64,000 nt of DNA. Source: Solicoccozyma terricola. Lineage: Eukaryota > Basidiomycota > Tremellomycetes > Filobasidiales > Piskurozymaceae. Position 1 is the stretch's first letter. Every line of letters starts with the position of its first letter. The stretch spans positions 160,326 to 224,325 of the forward strand of contig BCLD01000013.1 of the NCBI GenBank assembly GCA_001600875.1, written 5' to 3'. Positions 23,098 through 35,100 of this stretch are shown piece by piece. The notes beneath the pieces are model-generated. The model ran no database searches and was not told the DNA's origin. It saw only the letters and a program-made list of their open reading frames with translations. Made by a program: the position numbers and the translations under genes.

Positions 23098-26000
23098 ATG
23101 GCTTCGGCTCATGCATCCCCTTTGATCACTCTCGAGCAACCTGTCAATGTCAACGCAGAGTCGACGGTGCCATCTCCCATGCAAGCGCCCTTTCAACCAC
23201 AACATCATTCTCACCCTCACCAACTCACACATCAACCTTCCCCTGCGGCACTTGACTTTGATGCGCTGTTCAAGCAATTCGAAGATGGATCTCATGATGA
23301 TACGTCCGAGGCTCTCGGGTCCGGACAACAACAAAGCGTTGAAACACCTGCTTTAAATTCGCTAAAGAGTCCTTCCAACATTATCGATCATCATGAAGCT
23401 GTACTATCAGGAGGCTCCAATGGCTCAATACCACAGAGTCAAGGTTACATGGATTTCGATCTTGGAGCTTTCGGATTGGACAGTCAACAAAATCTGGACC
23501 ACGATGATGCGAGTAAACAACCCCAAGGATATAGTGGTGGTAATAGACCGAGTGGAAGCGATGGCTGGAGGATGAATACAGCGAGTGTTGTTGAACACAC
23601 TCCTTACTCTCAACAGAGACAGCAAGATGACAGTGGTGGACCGCGAATCCCCGATGATCAGCAAAATCAGGAGATGCTTGAACAGATATCAGGAATGCCA
23701 GGCTTCGAATCTATTCAAGCGAGCTTGTTGCAACAGCAGGTAGGTGATAGAGGTTTCACCGGTTGTTTCAATCCCAGTTGAACCCTAATGTCGGTATCAT
23801 CCTTCTTCACAGCTCGAACAAATACACATGCAATCACCGGCAATTTTCGGTAATCAAAGCCAACAACCTCATCCCTCCCAGATATCAACGCAGAACCGCA
23901 ATGATCAAGAGAATGGAATGTGGAGCATATCAGAGCATGGAGCTGCAATGTACGGGATGGGTCAAGGTCAAGGAGATGCGAGGTCGTTGAGCATGGCTTT
24001 AGCAGCGGGACAGATATTGACGCCAGGTATGTCGTGTTATCTCTCGTCTTGTTCTCAGCGAGTTCCTTTGTCCGACACTCTTGGTCACTCAGCTCAAAGC
24101 TCGGAGATGTATCCCAACATGCACCAAGGGATGGTTAGTCCTCTACCTATCGGAATGTACCAGTCTGCAAGTGGGACAATGGGTGTTGAGGAAAGCAGAG
24201 ATGTAAGTGGAAAGCGCTGCACCTATTGGAAGGGTCAGGCCCATGCGAGAATCTAATCCTCATGCTCACATATATCGCGATACAGCCCGTCTTCACGCCC
24301 CTCATGTCTCCGGCTCTTCAACACTTCCGCTCGTCTGGCAACAACTTCCCGTCCGACAACTCTTCACAACCTCAACGTCCCACCCAATCCGACCTCCTCG
24401 CTGGCGAACAACAACTCCTCTATATTCGAATGCAAGAAGATCAACTACAACGTCAGCTGGACCAACTTCACCGTCAACAACAGCAGATCATAGCCTCATC
24501 GTCTTCGTCATACATATCACCTCAGCAGCCTCAACAAGGCATGAACTCGGTTGGACAACAGATGAACGGACAATTTACTAATGCGCAGATAGAGCAGATG
24601 TACCGTGGGCAGGGAAGAAGCAGCGGTCGATTCTCGCCTTTGGCTTCTCCAGCGTTGATGCCTACCAACGGTCGGCAACAGCACCGTCAGCGACACGCAT
24701 CCGATACCGGCTTGACATTGAGGCAAACGACGAACCCGGCTGGAGCACAGCAAACGCTCTCACCGGCTCTGAATCCCCAGGCCTCTGATTGGCAAGGTAG
24801 TATGACCGTTGAGCAATTGGATGCTTTAACCGGCAGTTTGGCAGATGATCCTAACTCGATGAGCACGAGAAGCTTGACCTCTGTGCAGGAGTCACGGAGC
24901 GGTCTCAACACGCCAAATGGAGGGTTGAGTCCGGTCACGTCTCAATGGTCGAATGGAAGCGGTGGCCAGGCTCAGATCCTCCAACACCCTTCTTCGCAAA
25001 TGTCAACCACGTCCACACCAGTTGGTTCGCCCTCAACTGGCCCAGGTCCACATCGGAACAGCCAACCGGGATCTCGTGCACGACCTTCTCCGCTTATCAA
25101 ACCGACATACCGGTCGAATCGGACGCCAAACGTCCATGCAGCCAATATTCCCATTCCACCATCGCCACTAATCGCTGGATCAGGGGCGGTCGGTCGCAGT
25201 CCTCGGTTCAGCAACAATCGCAGCGTGACTGACGACAGTATGGCCGCTGTCATGGGGAACGCAGTCAGTAGCAACATGTCAACCGGCTCTGGATCTGGCT
25301 CCACACCATCGCCAGTGGATCTCAATCATTTGGCAATGCCTCCACCCCCTGTCCCTCTTCACTCTCTCGCCAGCAAGCGTCAAGCTGGACTAGCTCCCAT
25401 AACTCCTGCCAGTCTCATGCGCATGGGTGGGGAGGTCAAAGCGATCGATTTCGCTCACATCCAACCGAGACCATCAACCGTGATTGCAGAGAGTCCTCTC
25501 CAGGGAGAGTCGTTGAGCAACGGCAGGGCAGTGGCCTCTCGTGCGCGGAAGGAAAGCTTGGAGAGTCGGACCGTTGGGAACGTTGGACCACCCCCGCTTG
25601 CCCAACGGGTTTCGAGCGTCGCTTCTAGGCAGAAAGCAGCTGGAACGGCAAGTCGGCTTGGAATTAGGCCTATTGCACCTCATGGGCAGCCAAATTACCC
25701 TAATAACGACGCGGCTGGTGAGTCGAGGCCTTCAGTGATGTTAACTTTTCTCTTTGGGCTGACCGGAAGACTTACCGTGAAACTCGCAGACTTTGCCAAG
25801 AACAGCAAGGCAGCAAAGGTAGCTGCTAAGAAGGCAGAGGAAGCTAATCTCCCACCCGAGGTCCGCCGTACATCTCACAAAGCCGCTGAGCAGAAACGTC
25901 GGGATTCCCTCAAGGCAGGTTTCGATGAGCTGCGTCTTCTCCTCCCGCCTATCAACACGGAGGCGCTGGATCCTGAGTCTGGCGAACCAATTCCGGGAAG

Positions 26001-26565
26001 CTCAGCACCTCGATTGTTACCCAAGAACTCACTCGTTCCGGATGATAATCCCAACAAGGGTGTAAGCAAAGTTGCCTTGCTCAAATACTCCAACGAGTAT
26101 ATTGGACGACTGCATGCCAAGATCGATAGGAGGAATGACTACATCGAGCTCTTGAAAGAATCCATCCGATCAACGCGTCTTCATGCTAGCCTGCCCTTTG
26201 AGGAGCATATTCAAGATCTGTTGGAGTACGCATTCGAGGATGAAGAGGAAGACGACGAGCCGCCTACTGGTGTAACTGCCGCCGCCAAGGACAAGGCAGC
26301 GGCCGAGGCTGAATTAGACGATGATGGAGAACACTCGACTGCAGATATGTCGAGAGATTCATCTCCGCAACCAGGTAGATCTGGGACAGGTAACCAGTCG
26401 ATAAGGCAACCACCGCCACCCCTCGCACGCCGACAATCGGTAACGACCTCCAAGCGAAAGAGCACTGGCGGGACCACTCCGTCTGTCAGTCCTGCTTTGC
26501 GAGCTCACAATCCCAGTCGAGTTGGGCGACATCAACCCCAAAACCTAGACGTAGAGATGTCGTGA
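23098..26565 (+). CDS. bHLH transcription factor with extended loop, Gln/Ser-rich N terminus
   Basis: Nuclear regulator. The basic region and helix 1 read RRTSHKAAEQKRRDSLKAGF then DELRLLLPPI, with the His-Glu-Arg contacts of an E-box binder. Helix 2 is KVALLKYSNEYIGRLHAKID, followed by DRRNDYIELLKESI, a possible short zipper. The loop between them is very long, about 36-40 residues (from NTEALDPESGEP to NPNKGVS). It is not SREBP: the diagnostic Tyr of the basic region is absent. The first about 780 residues are disordered and rich in Gln, Ser and Pro. The frame begins MASAHASPLITLEQP and runs through about five exons; the last intron (25718-25789) is 72 nt, a multiple of three, without an in-frame stop. 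Acidic residues follow the bHLH and the end is LDVEMS. Target genes are unknown. Confidence 0.85.
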
Positions 26566-26758
26566 TCATTACCAACGAAGGATAGTTGTGCTCTTGCTGT
26601 TCAAATGTATGTAACCAGGGTGGTCGTGGTGCTGGAAATGTCGATGTTGTTGTTTGCCACGTGAAAGATTGTGATGTGCCGAGCAGTCGGCGATGCCTGG
26701 ACCATATCCCATGTCTACTGAACGATCCATCTCTGTGTCCATCAACATCATCAGCAAC

Positions 26759-28510
26759 ATGCCTCCTTTCCTCTACCCTCCATATGCCACGGTCCTGCTC
26801 TCCTTCTCGGAGCTCTTGTTAGATCCCACATCGTCACACACCATCGCGCTTGCAGATGCCACAGAAGCTAGGTCCAATTTGAGGAACGCGCTGAAGGATG
26901 TCGCAGGTGGAGCAAGTGAATGGCTGCCGGTGGTGGATGTAAGCTGCATGTCATGATCCGATGACCAGAATAAAGTGTCGACTGACATACGGTCTCCCAC
27001 TAGGCTGCACAGGCGTATCTTCCACACATATACGGCCTGTTAGGAAGTCTAGATGTGGATGATCTACTGCCACGGGAGGAAGCGGGTGAGTGTCCCGGCC
27101 AGCGGCAGATGAGTCTGAGCGGATCAAATGAGGCTCAACATACACACCGTCGTCATCAGTCTTTACCTGGCAGTCTGCTTTGACAACATCGTCACTGCCA
27201 GGTACCTCATCACTCATACACCTGTCAAGTTTCCATTCCGAGCTCATCTTCGCTCTGATAAGCTATGCGACTGCTCTCAACAATCACGCATGTGTCATCG
27301 TCAAATCTATAGCAGCAGAGTCATCCTCCTCTGATTCGAAACGAGGAGGACCGACTCACATCATGACATCAGCACAAGAAAAGGGCAAACTCGACAAGCT
27401 CGCGCAAGCCGTAGATTTCTTGTGTCGCGCGAGCGGCGTATTCGAGCATATTTGCGACAAGGTGCTACCTGCATGGGATAGTGTGACGAGGAATGTCGGA
27501 GCTTCTAACGGTGGGAAGGGGAAAGGGAAGGGGAAGTTGCCGGTGGAATGTAGTGGGGAGGTCGTGAGAGGGTTGGCAGTGTGGGTGGCGAATTACCTCC
27601 CACTGTGTGTGATACCATACTGACCGCAAACCTTTCCTCAGAATGGCCATTGCTGATGCGCACGCTTTGGCTGTGAGCAAACTCCTTGCGCCGTTCAACC
27701 AATCAATCACTCTCAGACCGCCGGGACCGCCGCTACCGAAAGGTCATCCTTCACCTTCACTCCTAGCCAAGCTCTATCTACATATTGCATCCCTGTACTC
27801 ATCTGCGCGATCGCTCGTCAAGACGATCAGCTCCTCGGCCGCTGTTGGCTCGAGCGAGCCCACTTTCAAGGGCGTGGAAGTCATACCACAGCTTCTGGAT
27901 TACCTACGAAAAGAATCGAGTTTGGCGGACACGACTGGTCGAAAATGGCTCGGAGTAGAAGCTGGAGAGAATCCAACTGGGGACAAGGTCGGTCTAGCAA
28001 TTGCTTGGTTGCAAGACGCCAAGGACAGAATGGAGGAGGTGAAAAAGGCAGGCGCTGTGGGAGGCTCGACGTTGAAGTACAAATTCAAAAGTTTGAAAAT
28101 TGGTGATAAAGACTCGAAGAACAGCACGAAAGACCGAAACTCAAGAGTTGATGAAGAGATGGCAGAGGTGAACGCCTATTTGAAGGTTTACAAGCAGATG
28201 AATGATACAGTACGCCTGCTGTCCACCCATCCCAAGTTTCCCAGCATGCCATGCTAACGTATTACCATTCTACTCGCAGGTCAGCTTCCAACCGGTAATT
28301 CCATCATCTAGCTTGCAAGCCTTGCTACCTGCTGGTCGACCCATCATTACTTCCAAACGATTCTCGCCACCTCGGCCGTCGTTCGGCCCCGGAAGCAGCG
28401 GGTATGTGCCAAGATCTAGTGACGAAGAGGTGGAAGAGGGTAGGCAGCGGACGGAGAAACCGGTAGACGCCACCCCTGCCTCGTATGCTGGCTCTGGGAG
28501 CTACTTCTAA
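26759..28510 (+). CDS. PalC/Rim23-like BRO1-domain protein of the Rim/Pal pH-response pathway
   Basis: A BRO1-type alpha-helical domain protein. In ascomycetes PalC, and in Cryptococcus Rim23, links the alkaline-pH sensing complex at the plasma membrane to ESCRT-III (Vps32/Snf7) before cleavage of PacC/Rim101. Supporting segments: an N terminus MPPFLYPPYATVLLSFSELL with ATEARSNLRNALKD, a central AIADAHALAVSKLLAPFNQS, HIASLYSSARSLVKT, and the C-terminal VSFQPVIPSSSLQALLPAGR. The last is very like the conserved PalC end. About six exons; the ATG at 26759 fits family N termini better than the one at 26693. The tail (SSDEEVEEGRQRTEKPVD) is acidic and disordered. Assignment as PalC rather than another BRO1 protein rests on the C-terminal motif and is my reading, not a search. 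Confidence 0.75.
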
Positions 28511-28645
28511 TAGCAAGTTGTAATAAACCTCGATGACACGTGACATGTTCACACACAACCACTCGAAGTATAGTCGGAGGTCACCTCCTCACTGCTCATC
28601 ACTGCTCATTACCCTCGTACTCTGCATCCCTACATTCCAGTGACC

Positions 28646-31584
28646 ATGGCAGAAGCATCGACGGATACCCTGTTGGGGAAAAGAACCAGGGATTGCTCGG
28701 CTTCGCCTCCCGTTGGGTCAGAATCAGGACACCCAGAGGCCAAGCGGACAACTAAAGCAACTTCACCAGTGGAGAATGGTTCAGCTGTCCCAGTCCAGGT
28801 GGACACAGGTGCAGAGTCGGACGACGAGGTGGGACCTATGCCAACGGGAGATGAAAGTGACGATGTAGCGGGCCCTATGCCAGGTGGTGACACATCGAAG
28901 ACGAAGAAGAAGAAGAAGAAGGCTGGTGAGTATTCTGGATCTAAAACCTCCTGCATTCTTCGCTAAATCTAACGCTGGTTCAGTGTTACCACATGAGAAG
29001 CTGTATCTCGAACATTTACCGGATGCCGACAGATACTACAAGAGTTTTATGCATAGAGATCAGATCAACTTTGTCACCATTACCAAGTAAGTTCGCTGAA
29101 ATGGAATTACTGAGCATTCTTTCGAAAAACTGACCTCATCTGCGCTCCTTTCAGAACCAACTTCCTAATCACTACCTCAGAAGATGGCCACCTGAAATTC
29201 TGGAAAAAGCAGGATGCCTCTATCGAGTTTGCAAAGCATTATCGCGCGTCATTATCACCCATTGTTGGAGTTGCCGCTAGTCCGGATGGTCGATATTTTG
29301 CAAGCATTAGCTCGGGTGGAGAGGGAAGGGTCTTTGATGTGATCAACGTCGGTGAGTAATACAGTCCCAGCCGAAATGATCTTGAATTGAAGGTGAAAAT
29401 ATCTGCTGGCACAGACATGATCAACATTCTCAAGTTTCCGTATACGCCAAAGTGCTGCTGCTGGGTGCATGAGGCTTCGTCGGGGCAGACATTGCTAGCA
29501 GTGTATGTCGACGCGGTCGGGTTTCTGCGGCTTAGAGGTCATGACTGACTTGCATCTTTCACAACACGATAGTACTGAAGCGGATTCACCAAAAATTCAC
29601 ATCTATGACGGTCGTGGTGACGGGAAACCCTTGCACACTCTCGAAAAGCTACACAGAGCACCAGTGCATCTTATGACTGTGAGTCTCTTATCAGCGGGTA
29701 GCATTCGATGCCTTGGGATCGCTGACGCTGATTAACCTCTCGACAGTACTCTCCCGTGTATCGTTGCGTGGTCTCAGCCGATGAAGAAGGTTTTGTAGAA
29801 TACTGGCAACCCAACGAGCCGTGGACTGCGCCAGAGAACATCAAAGGCCTCTGGCAGTTCAAAAGTCAGACTGATCTGTTCGAGTTCAAAAAGGTGTGGT
29901 GACGGCGGCCTACATGTTCCCCGCTATCAACGCTGACCTTGATCATCCGGCCGGGTAGATGAAATGCGTGCCTACTGCTATTACCCTCTCTCCCAACTCT
30001 TCCCACTTTGTCACCATGTCCCTTCCCGACCGTCAAGTCCGGATATTCAACTTCCTCACGGGTAAAAAGACTCGTCAATACGATGAATCCCTGACTGCCA
30101 TCCAGGAGATGCAGCAAGCGGGGACGGCAGTGCACAAGCTTGATGATATGGAGTTTGGGAGACGTTTGGCTATTGAGAGGGAACTGGAGAGGGACGAGAG
30201 TGGATTGTTGAGGACTGCGAATGCTGTGTGGGATGAGAGTGGATTCTTTGTTCTGTATCCTACCCTGCTTGGTATCAAGGGTGAGTTGCAGTGCTATTGC
30301 AACATCAAGATGCGGTTGCTGATGGCAAGCGGTATTGGTCAGTCGTGAATACCGTCACAAACCGAGTTGCAAAGCTGCTAGGCAAGGACGAAACTTCACG
30401 TTGGTTAAATCTAGCATTGTACCAAGGAGCTCCTCTCAAGAAAGGCTTGACGACTTTGGTTTGTCTTTCAGCAGGAGATGAACGAAGCCAGCTAGCTCAT
30501 GATAACGCATTTGCAGGCAATGGTGTCTTCGGCGAACCCCCTATTACAGGACAAAGACACGAGAGAACCGACCCTCTTCTGTACGGCTTTCCGCAAACAG
30601 CGATTTTACATCTTTTCAAGATCGCAACCAGAGTACGTCGTCGTGTCGGATATGACAGTGGTTGATTGGGGGCACTGATTGTCCGACCTGTTCTCATAGG
30701 GACAAGGGTGAAAGGGATGTCTTCAACGAGAAACCGACGAGAGATGAGCAGACTGTTGCAGCTGCCGAGCCTGTGAAGGGTGCTGGATCCAGTGGAACCC
30801 AGGCGGTCATTCACACGACGAAGGGAGATATCGTGAGTGAGGTTGTCCCATCTTCGCTCGAAGATTCGCTGACCAATCTGGGTGATTTACAGACAATCAA
30901 GCTTTTCCCTGAACATGCACCAAAAGCTGTGGAGAACTTTGTCCGCCTAGCTCAGGAAGGTTTCTACAACGGCATCATCTTCCATCGAGTCATCCAGAAG
31001 TTTGTGAGTGGAATCAAAGTCCCGTGAATAAACAAAATCGGCGTGTTAACCTTTGGAAATTGCCAGATGATTCAAACGGGAGACCCGCTGGGAGATGGTA
31101 CGGGCGGAGCGTCTATCTGGGGTGGGGAGTTTGAGGACGAGTTCACGCCAGCTTTACGTCATGATCGGTGAGTCTGGGCCGGCGTGTTATTATTGCGGGG
31201 AGTCCTGACGTAGCCTTCTTCGCAGACCATACATTGTCAGCATGGCAAATGCAGGTGAGCTTGGTGCTTGGGATGACAATGTGCAAATCAGTTGACAACC
31301 CTTTTTCCACTGCCCCGGCACAGGTCCGAACACCAATGGATCGCAATTTTTCATTACCACAACACCGACTCGTCATCTCGATGACAAGCATACGTGAGTA
31401 GAGCCCGCACGATTGATCTAGCAGGACCATTGCCTGACGCTCTGCTTGCCCGTTCTGCAACAGCATCTTCGGCCGTGCCACTGCCGGTCTAGATGTTATT
31501 CACGCCATCGAGGAAGCACGGGCAGATAAGAAAACGGACAAACCTTACGACGATATCAAAATGGTGTCGATTGATATCAGTTAA
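28646..31584 (+). CDS. WD40-cyclophilin fusion, PPWD1 orthologue (peptidyl-prolyl isomerase)
   Basis: Nuclear, spliceosome-associated prolyl isomerase in its known orthologues. The N-terminal tail is acidic and then Lys-rich ([12 protein letters not shown]). WD repeats follow, starting [20 protein letters not shown] and including [34 protein letters not shown] and [17 protein letters not shown]. The C-terminal cyclophilin domain shows [61 protein letters not shown] and [14 protein letters not shown]. The catalytic Arg (FHRV), Phe/Gln and His residues are present. About twelve exons. ATG 28646 is the first ATG of the frame; translation ends at 31584. Length and domain order match human PPWD1, so this is not a single-domain cyclophilin. 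Confidence 0.93.
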
Positions 31585-32174
31585 ATGAAGGGGCTGTACT
31601 GGGGAGTATTAGTTGATGGAATTGTAACTCGGAGAATTGGTGGAGGTTATGACATTTTCCCGACGTTTGCTCTGGCAAGGCTTGACATGAACTGGTCTCA
31701 CACTCGAGATCATGGTTTCTGTCTACGTCTAGACCATCATGTAGACCACCCCTCAGCAGGAGAATCGGGAGAGTGGAATGCTCTGAGCAGGATTGTTGAA
31801 CAGCTGTTGCTTCCCCCAAATACTCCCGCTCGCGAAACAATAACAAACAAAAAGTAGGGCACTGCTCGAATCACTTCCAGGGACTCGAGCTCATGTCCTC
31901 AGTCCCCAGTCCTCACTCACCACATCAGCATATCCCACTTCCACACAACAAAGCAAAGACGACACGGACGATGCGCAACAGCTCCAGCTAGATACATACC
32001 ATAGACAAGGTCCACTTGCTCAAGTAGACGAATATCACGACCGCGTCGTCACGACAGACGACTGCTCGAAAGGACGAGACGGATCAAGACATCAAGCTAC
32101 GTTTGATTACGAGGAGCATACAGCTATAGACATCCTCGGTCCCATCTCATAACGCTCACAGGACATCTCACGCC
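31585..32174. other. Intergenic region upstream of IQGAP
   Basis: It contains the PPWD1 3' end and the IQGAP promoter and 5' UTR. Only short open frames without recognisable domains occur on either strand, and no clear promoter motif stands out. Confidence 0.45.
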
Positions 32175-35100
32175 ATGGTTTCACCGTCTAAACGAGCCGC
32201 AGATGGCAAACTAACTTCCTCAACTCCCTCCGGTATTTCGGCGTCACCCTCTGGTTCCTTCCTCCCCTATCAAGAACGACTACTCTCTCGAACGTCCTCC
32301 ACAACAGCCAAGACGTCTCTCAACATCCTAGCTGGTGGCTCTAGTGCCAACAAGCTCAACAGGACGGAAGTGCTACCTTCAAGTTCAGCTCCTCGTGGTC
32401 ACGTTGCTGGGCAGAGGAGCATCGATGCGGTTAGAGGGAAATGGGAACAGCGAGTGGAAGCTGCGGAGTTGGACCGTTCTTCAACACAGCAGGAGAATGC
32501 TGGACTATTGAAGGAAACGAAGGTGGCTACACAGCCTCCACCGCCGTCTCCTCGTAGTACTGGAGGATTCACAACCCCGAACTCTTCACTCGCAGGGAGG
32601 AGGGCGATGTGGGATTCAATGGCTTCATCGACTACAGGAGAAGTCATTCCCACTCCTCGATCTCCAGGATACGGTGGAGCACCTTCCACCACGACGCAAA
32701 GAAGGCCTTACTCATACATGCCACCTCCAACATCTACCACTGCACACAAGCAAGATCTGGTCGTTGCCCCCCTCTCAGCTACCATTCCAGATGCAACTCC
32801 GGCTGTGATCGGAACGCCAACATCATCCTTTGGAGCAGAAAGCACAACAACTCGTGCTTCACGCGCTACATCCCTCATCTCCCCGTCGGAACGATCGTTT
32901 TCGACTTCTACTAATACCTCGTCCGAGCAAGCCGCAATAAAGGCAATTCAACCCCAATTCACTGGCTCGAGTAATGCTACCTCGACGTCGTCAGTAATTG
33001 GACCTGATGGGATAAGGTTTAGGAGCTCGTATATGGCTCGGAGAGAGGCTTTGAAACGATCATCGGCGTTAAGCGTTGCTTCGACTGAAGCTTCGGTGCC
33101 AGAGGAATCTGCAAGGGTTACGAAGAAAGAAGAACATAATCAAGAGGATTTGGCTACTCTTACTAGAAAGATGCTACAGAATCTTCCGGAGACATCGTCC
33201 ACGACTGTCCGTCAGGATATGCCCCGAGAAGCACAGATCGATGATGCATTGAGGAGGTTGATCGCGAATGTCAGCGTTGGTGCAGACATGAAACTCGGAC
33301 AGACGACGGAGCAGTCTGTGTCCGCCGGTAAGACTCTACAGGAAACCACTAAAGAGGTGATGGATGGACTGAAGGGGATGAAGGTGACCTCGACCCTTGA
33401 CGATGCTCGTCTGTGGGAGAAGGACTCGATGGCCAACGTGACACCCAAGAAGGCAGGTCAAGGCGGTTTGCAGAGCGTCTTCCTGCAATCCGCTGTCCAG
33501 CCGAATTTGAATTCTAGTCATTCGAGCAAACACCGCAGTCTGCGAGAGGATACCTTTTCGCCACCTAGTCAAGGCACTGAGACTACTGCTTCGAATGTGA
33601 AGCCAGTTACGACCTCCCCGCCATATAAGGCTACTCGATCTGCCTTCCGAAGCGTGGTCGCTCCTCCTTCTGCGCCGACGCTATCTCGGTCGGCTATCGC
33701 GGACGGGCCAGTCGCGAGCCGCATCTCATTCTCATCCTCGTCGACCTTGTCGCCGGTCATTGCTGGCACGGCGAGCAAGTACGGATCGATTGGAAAGAGT
33801 GACGGGAGGAGACTCGGCCGTCATCTGCCTAGGATTGCTAGTGGCGATGGACAGGACGAATCTACTCGTAGAAGTTTAGTGACAGATACGTCGAAGTCAC
33901 GAGAGCGACAAGCGATCGGTATTTCTCCTCCCATAGGCTCTGCCGACGCTGTTAGCAATTCCTCAATTTCGACCACGCCATCGAAATACGGTGCCAGAGT
34001 GCGCGACACCATCCCAGAGTCCCCTCCTGCTTCCCCATCTATTCCAAGTCACTCTTGGCAAGCTCCGTCAACTCCCAATGCGAAAAGAAACTGGAGAACA
34101 CCGGCTTCAACACCGACAAAGGTGATACCGGACGGTAAGGGTATGACTGGATTGGTTGGCAAGAGTGTCGCTCCAGCCACACCCAAGGCGGACATGCCTA
34201 TGCGGCCGGCGCTTGAACGTAACGGAAGCGTCACCGGTGTACGTGGTCGTATCAGGCTCTCACGACTTCCTCTTTCATCAACTTCGTCAGCGGTTGCACC
34301 GGCGCCTCTCCCTTCACGACGTCTCAACACCAACTGGATGGACCGTCAGCGGAAAGAACTGATCACCTACGAATATTTGTGTCATGTGGGAGAAGCGCTG
34401 CAGTGGATCGAAGGATGCCTCGGTGAGGAGCTCAGCATCGGGGTTATAGAGATGGAGGAGGGTATGAGGGATGGTGTGGCTCTTGCGAAGCTTGCAAGGG
34501 TTTACGAAGGCGAGGGTGTTGTGCGGCACATCTGGGAGGTGAGAAAGGATCGCTCGTCATGAAAACCGTGGACCTTATCTTCATTCCTTTCTAGGACGGA
34601 AAACATCGTTTCAGGCAGACTGAGAACATCAATTACTTCCTGAACTTTGTCCGGAAGGTAGGGTTACCAGAGGTGAGTGTGGCATGAAAATCATTTGCCA
34701 CAAGGCCCGGACAAATTTAAACTCGCTCTCGCAGACTTTCATATTCGAGACCACCGATCTTTACAATAAGAAGAACATGCCCAAAGTCATTTATTGCATT
34801 CATGTTCTTAGGTGCGTTCTCTCTTGTCGAGTTGATTTCAGTCATCTCATTGTCTGCCTTTCCTTTCCACCAGTCATTTACTAGCGCGACTTGGCAAGGC
34901 TGAAAAGATTGGTAATTTGGTTGGACAATTCGACTTCTCAGGTGAATAACACGAATTTCCGGGGGCTCTTACATCAAAAGCTGACCGACAATGTCCTCAG
35001 ACGAGCAATTGGCCCAGGCGCGAGCTGGCTTGCAGGGCGTAGCGATGCCAAACTTCTCTGCTGTTGGAAATGCTCTGGCCAAGGAGTGCAATATGGCGCC

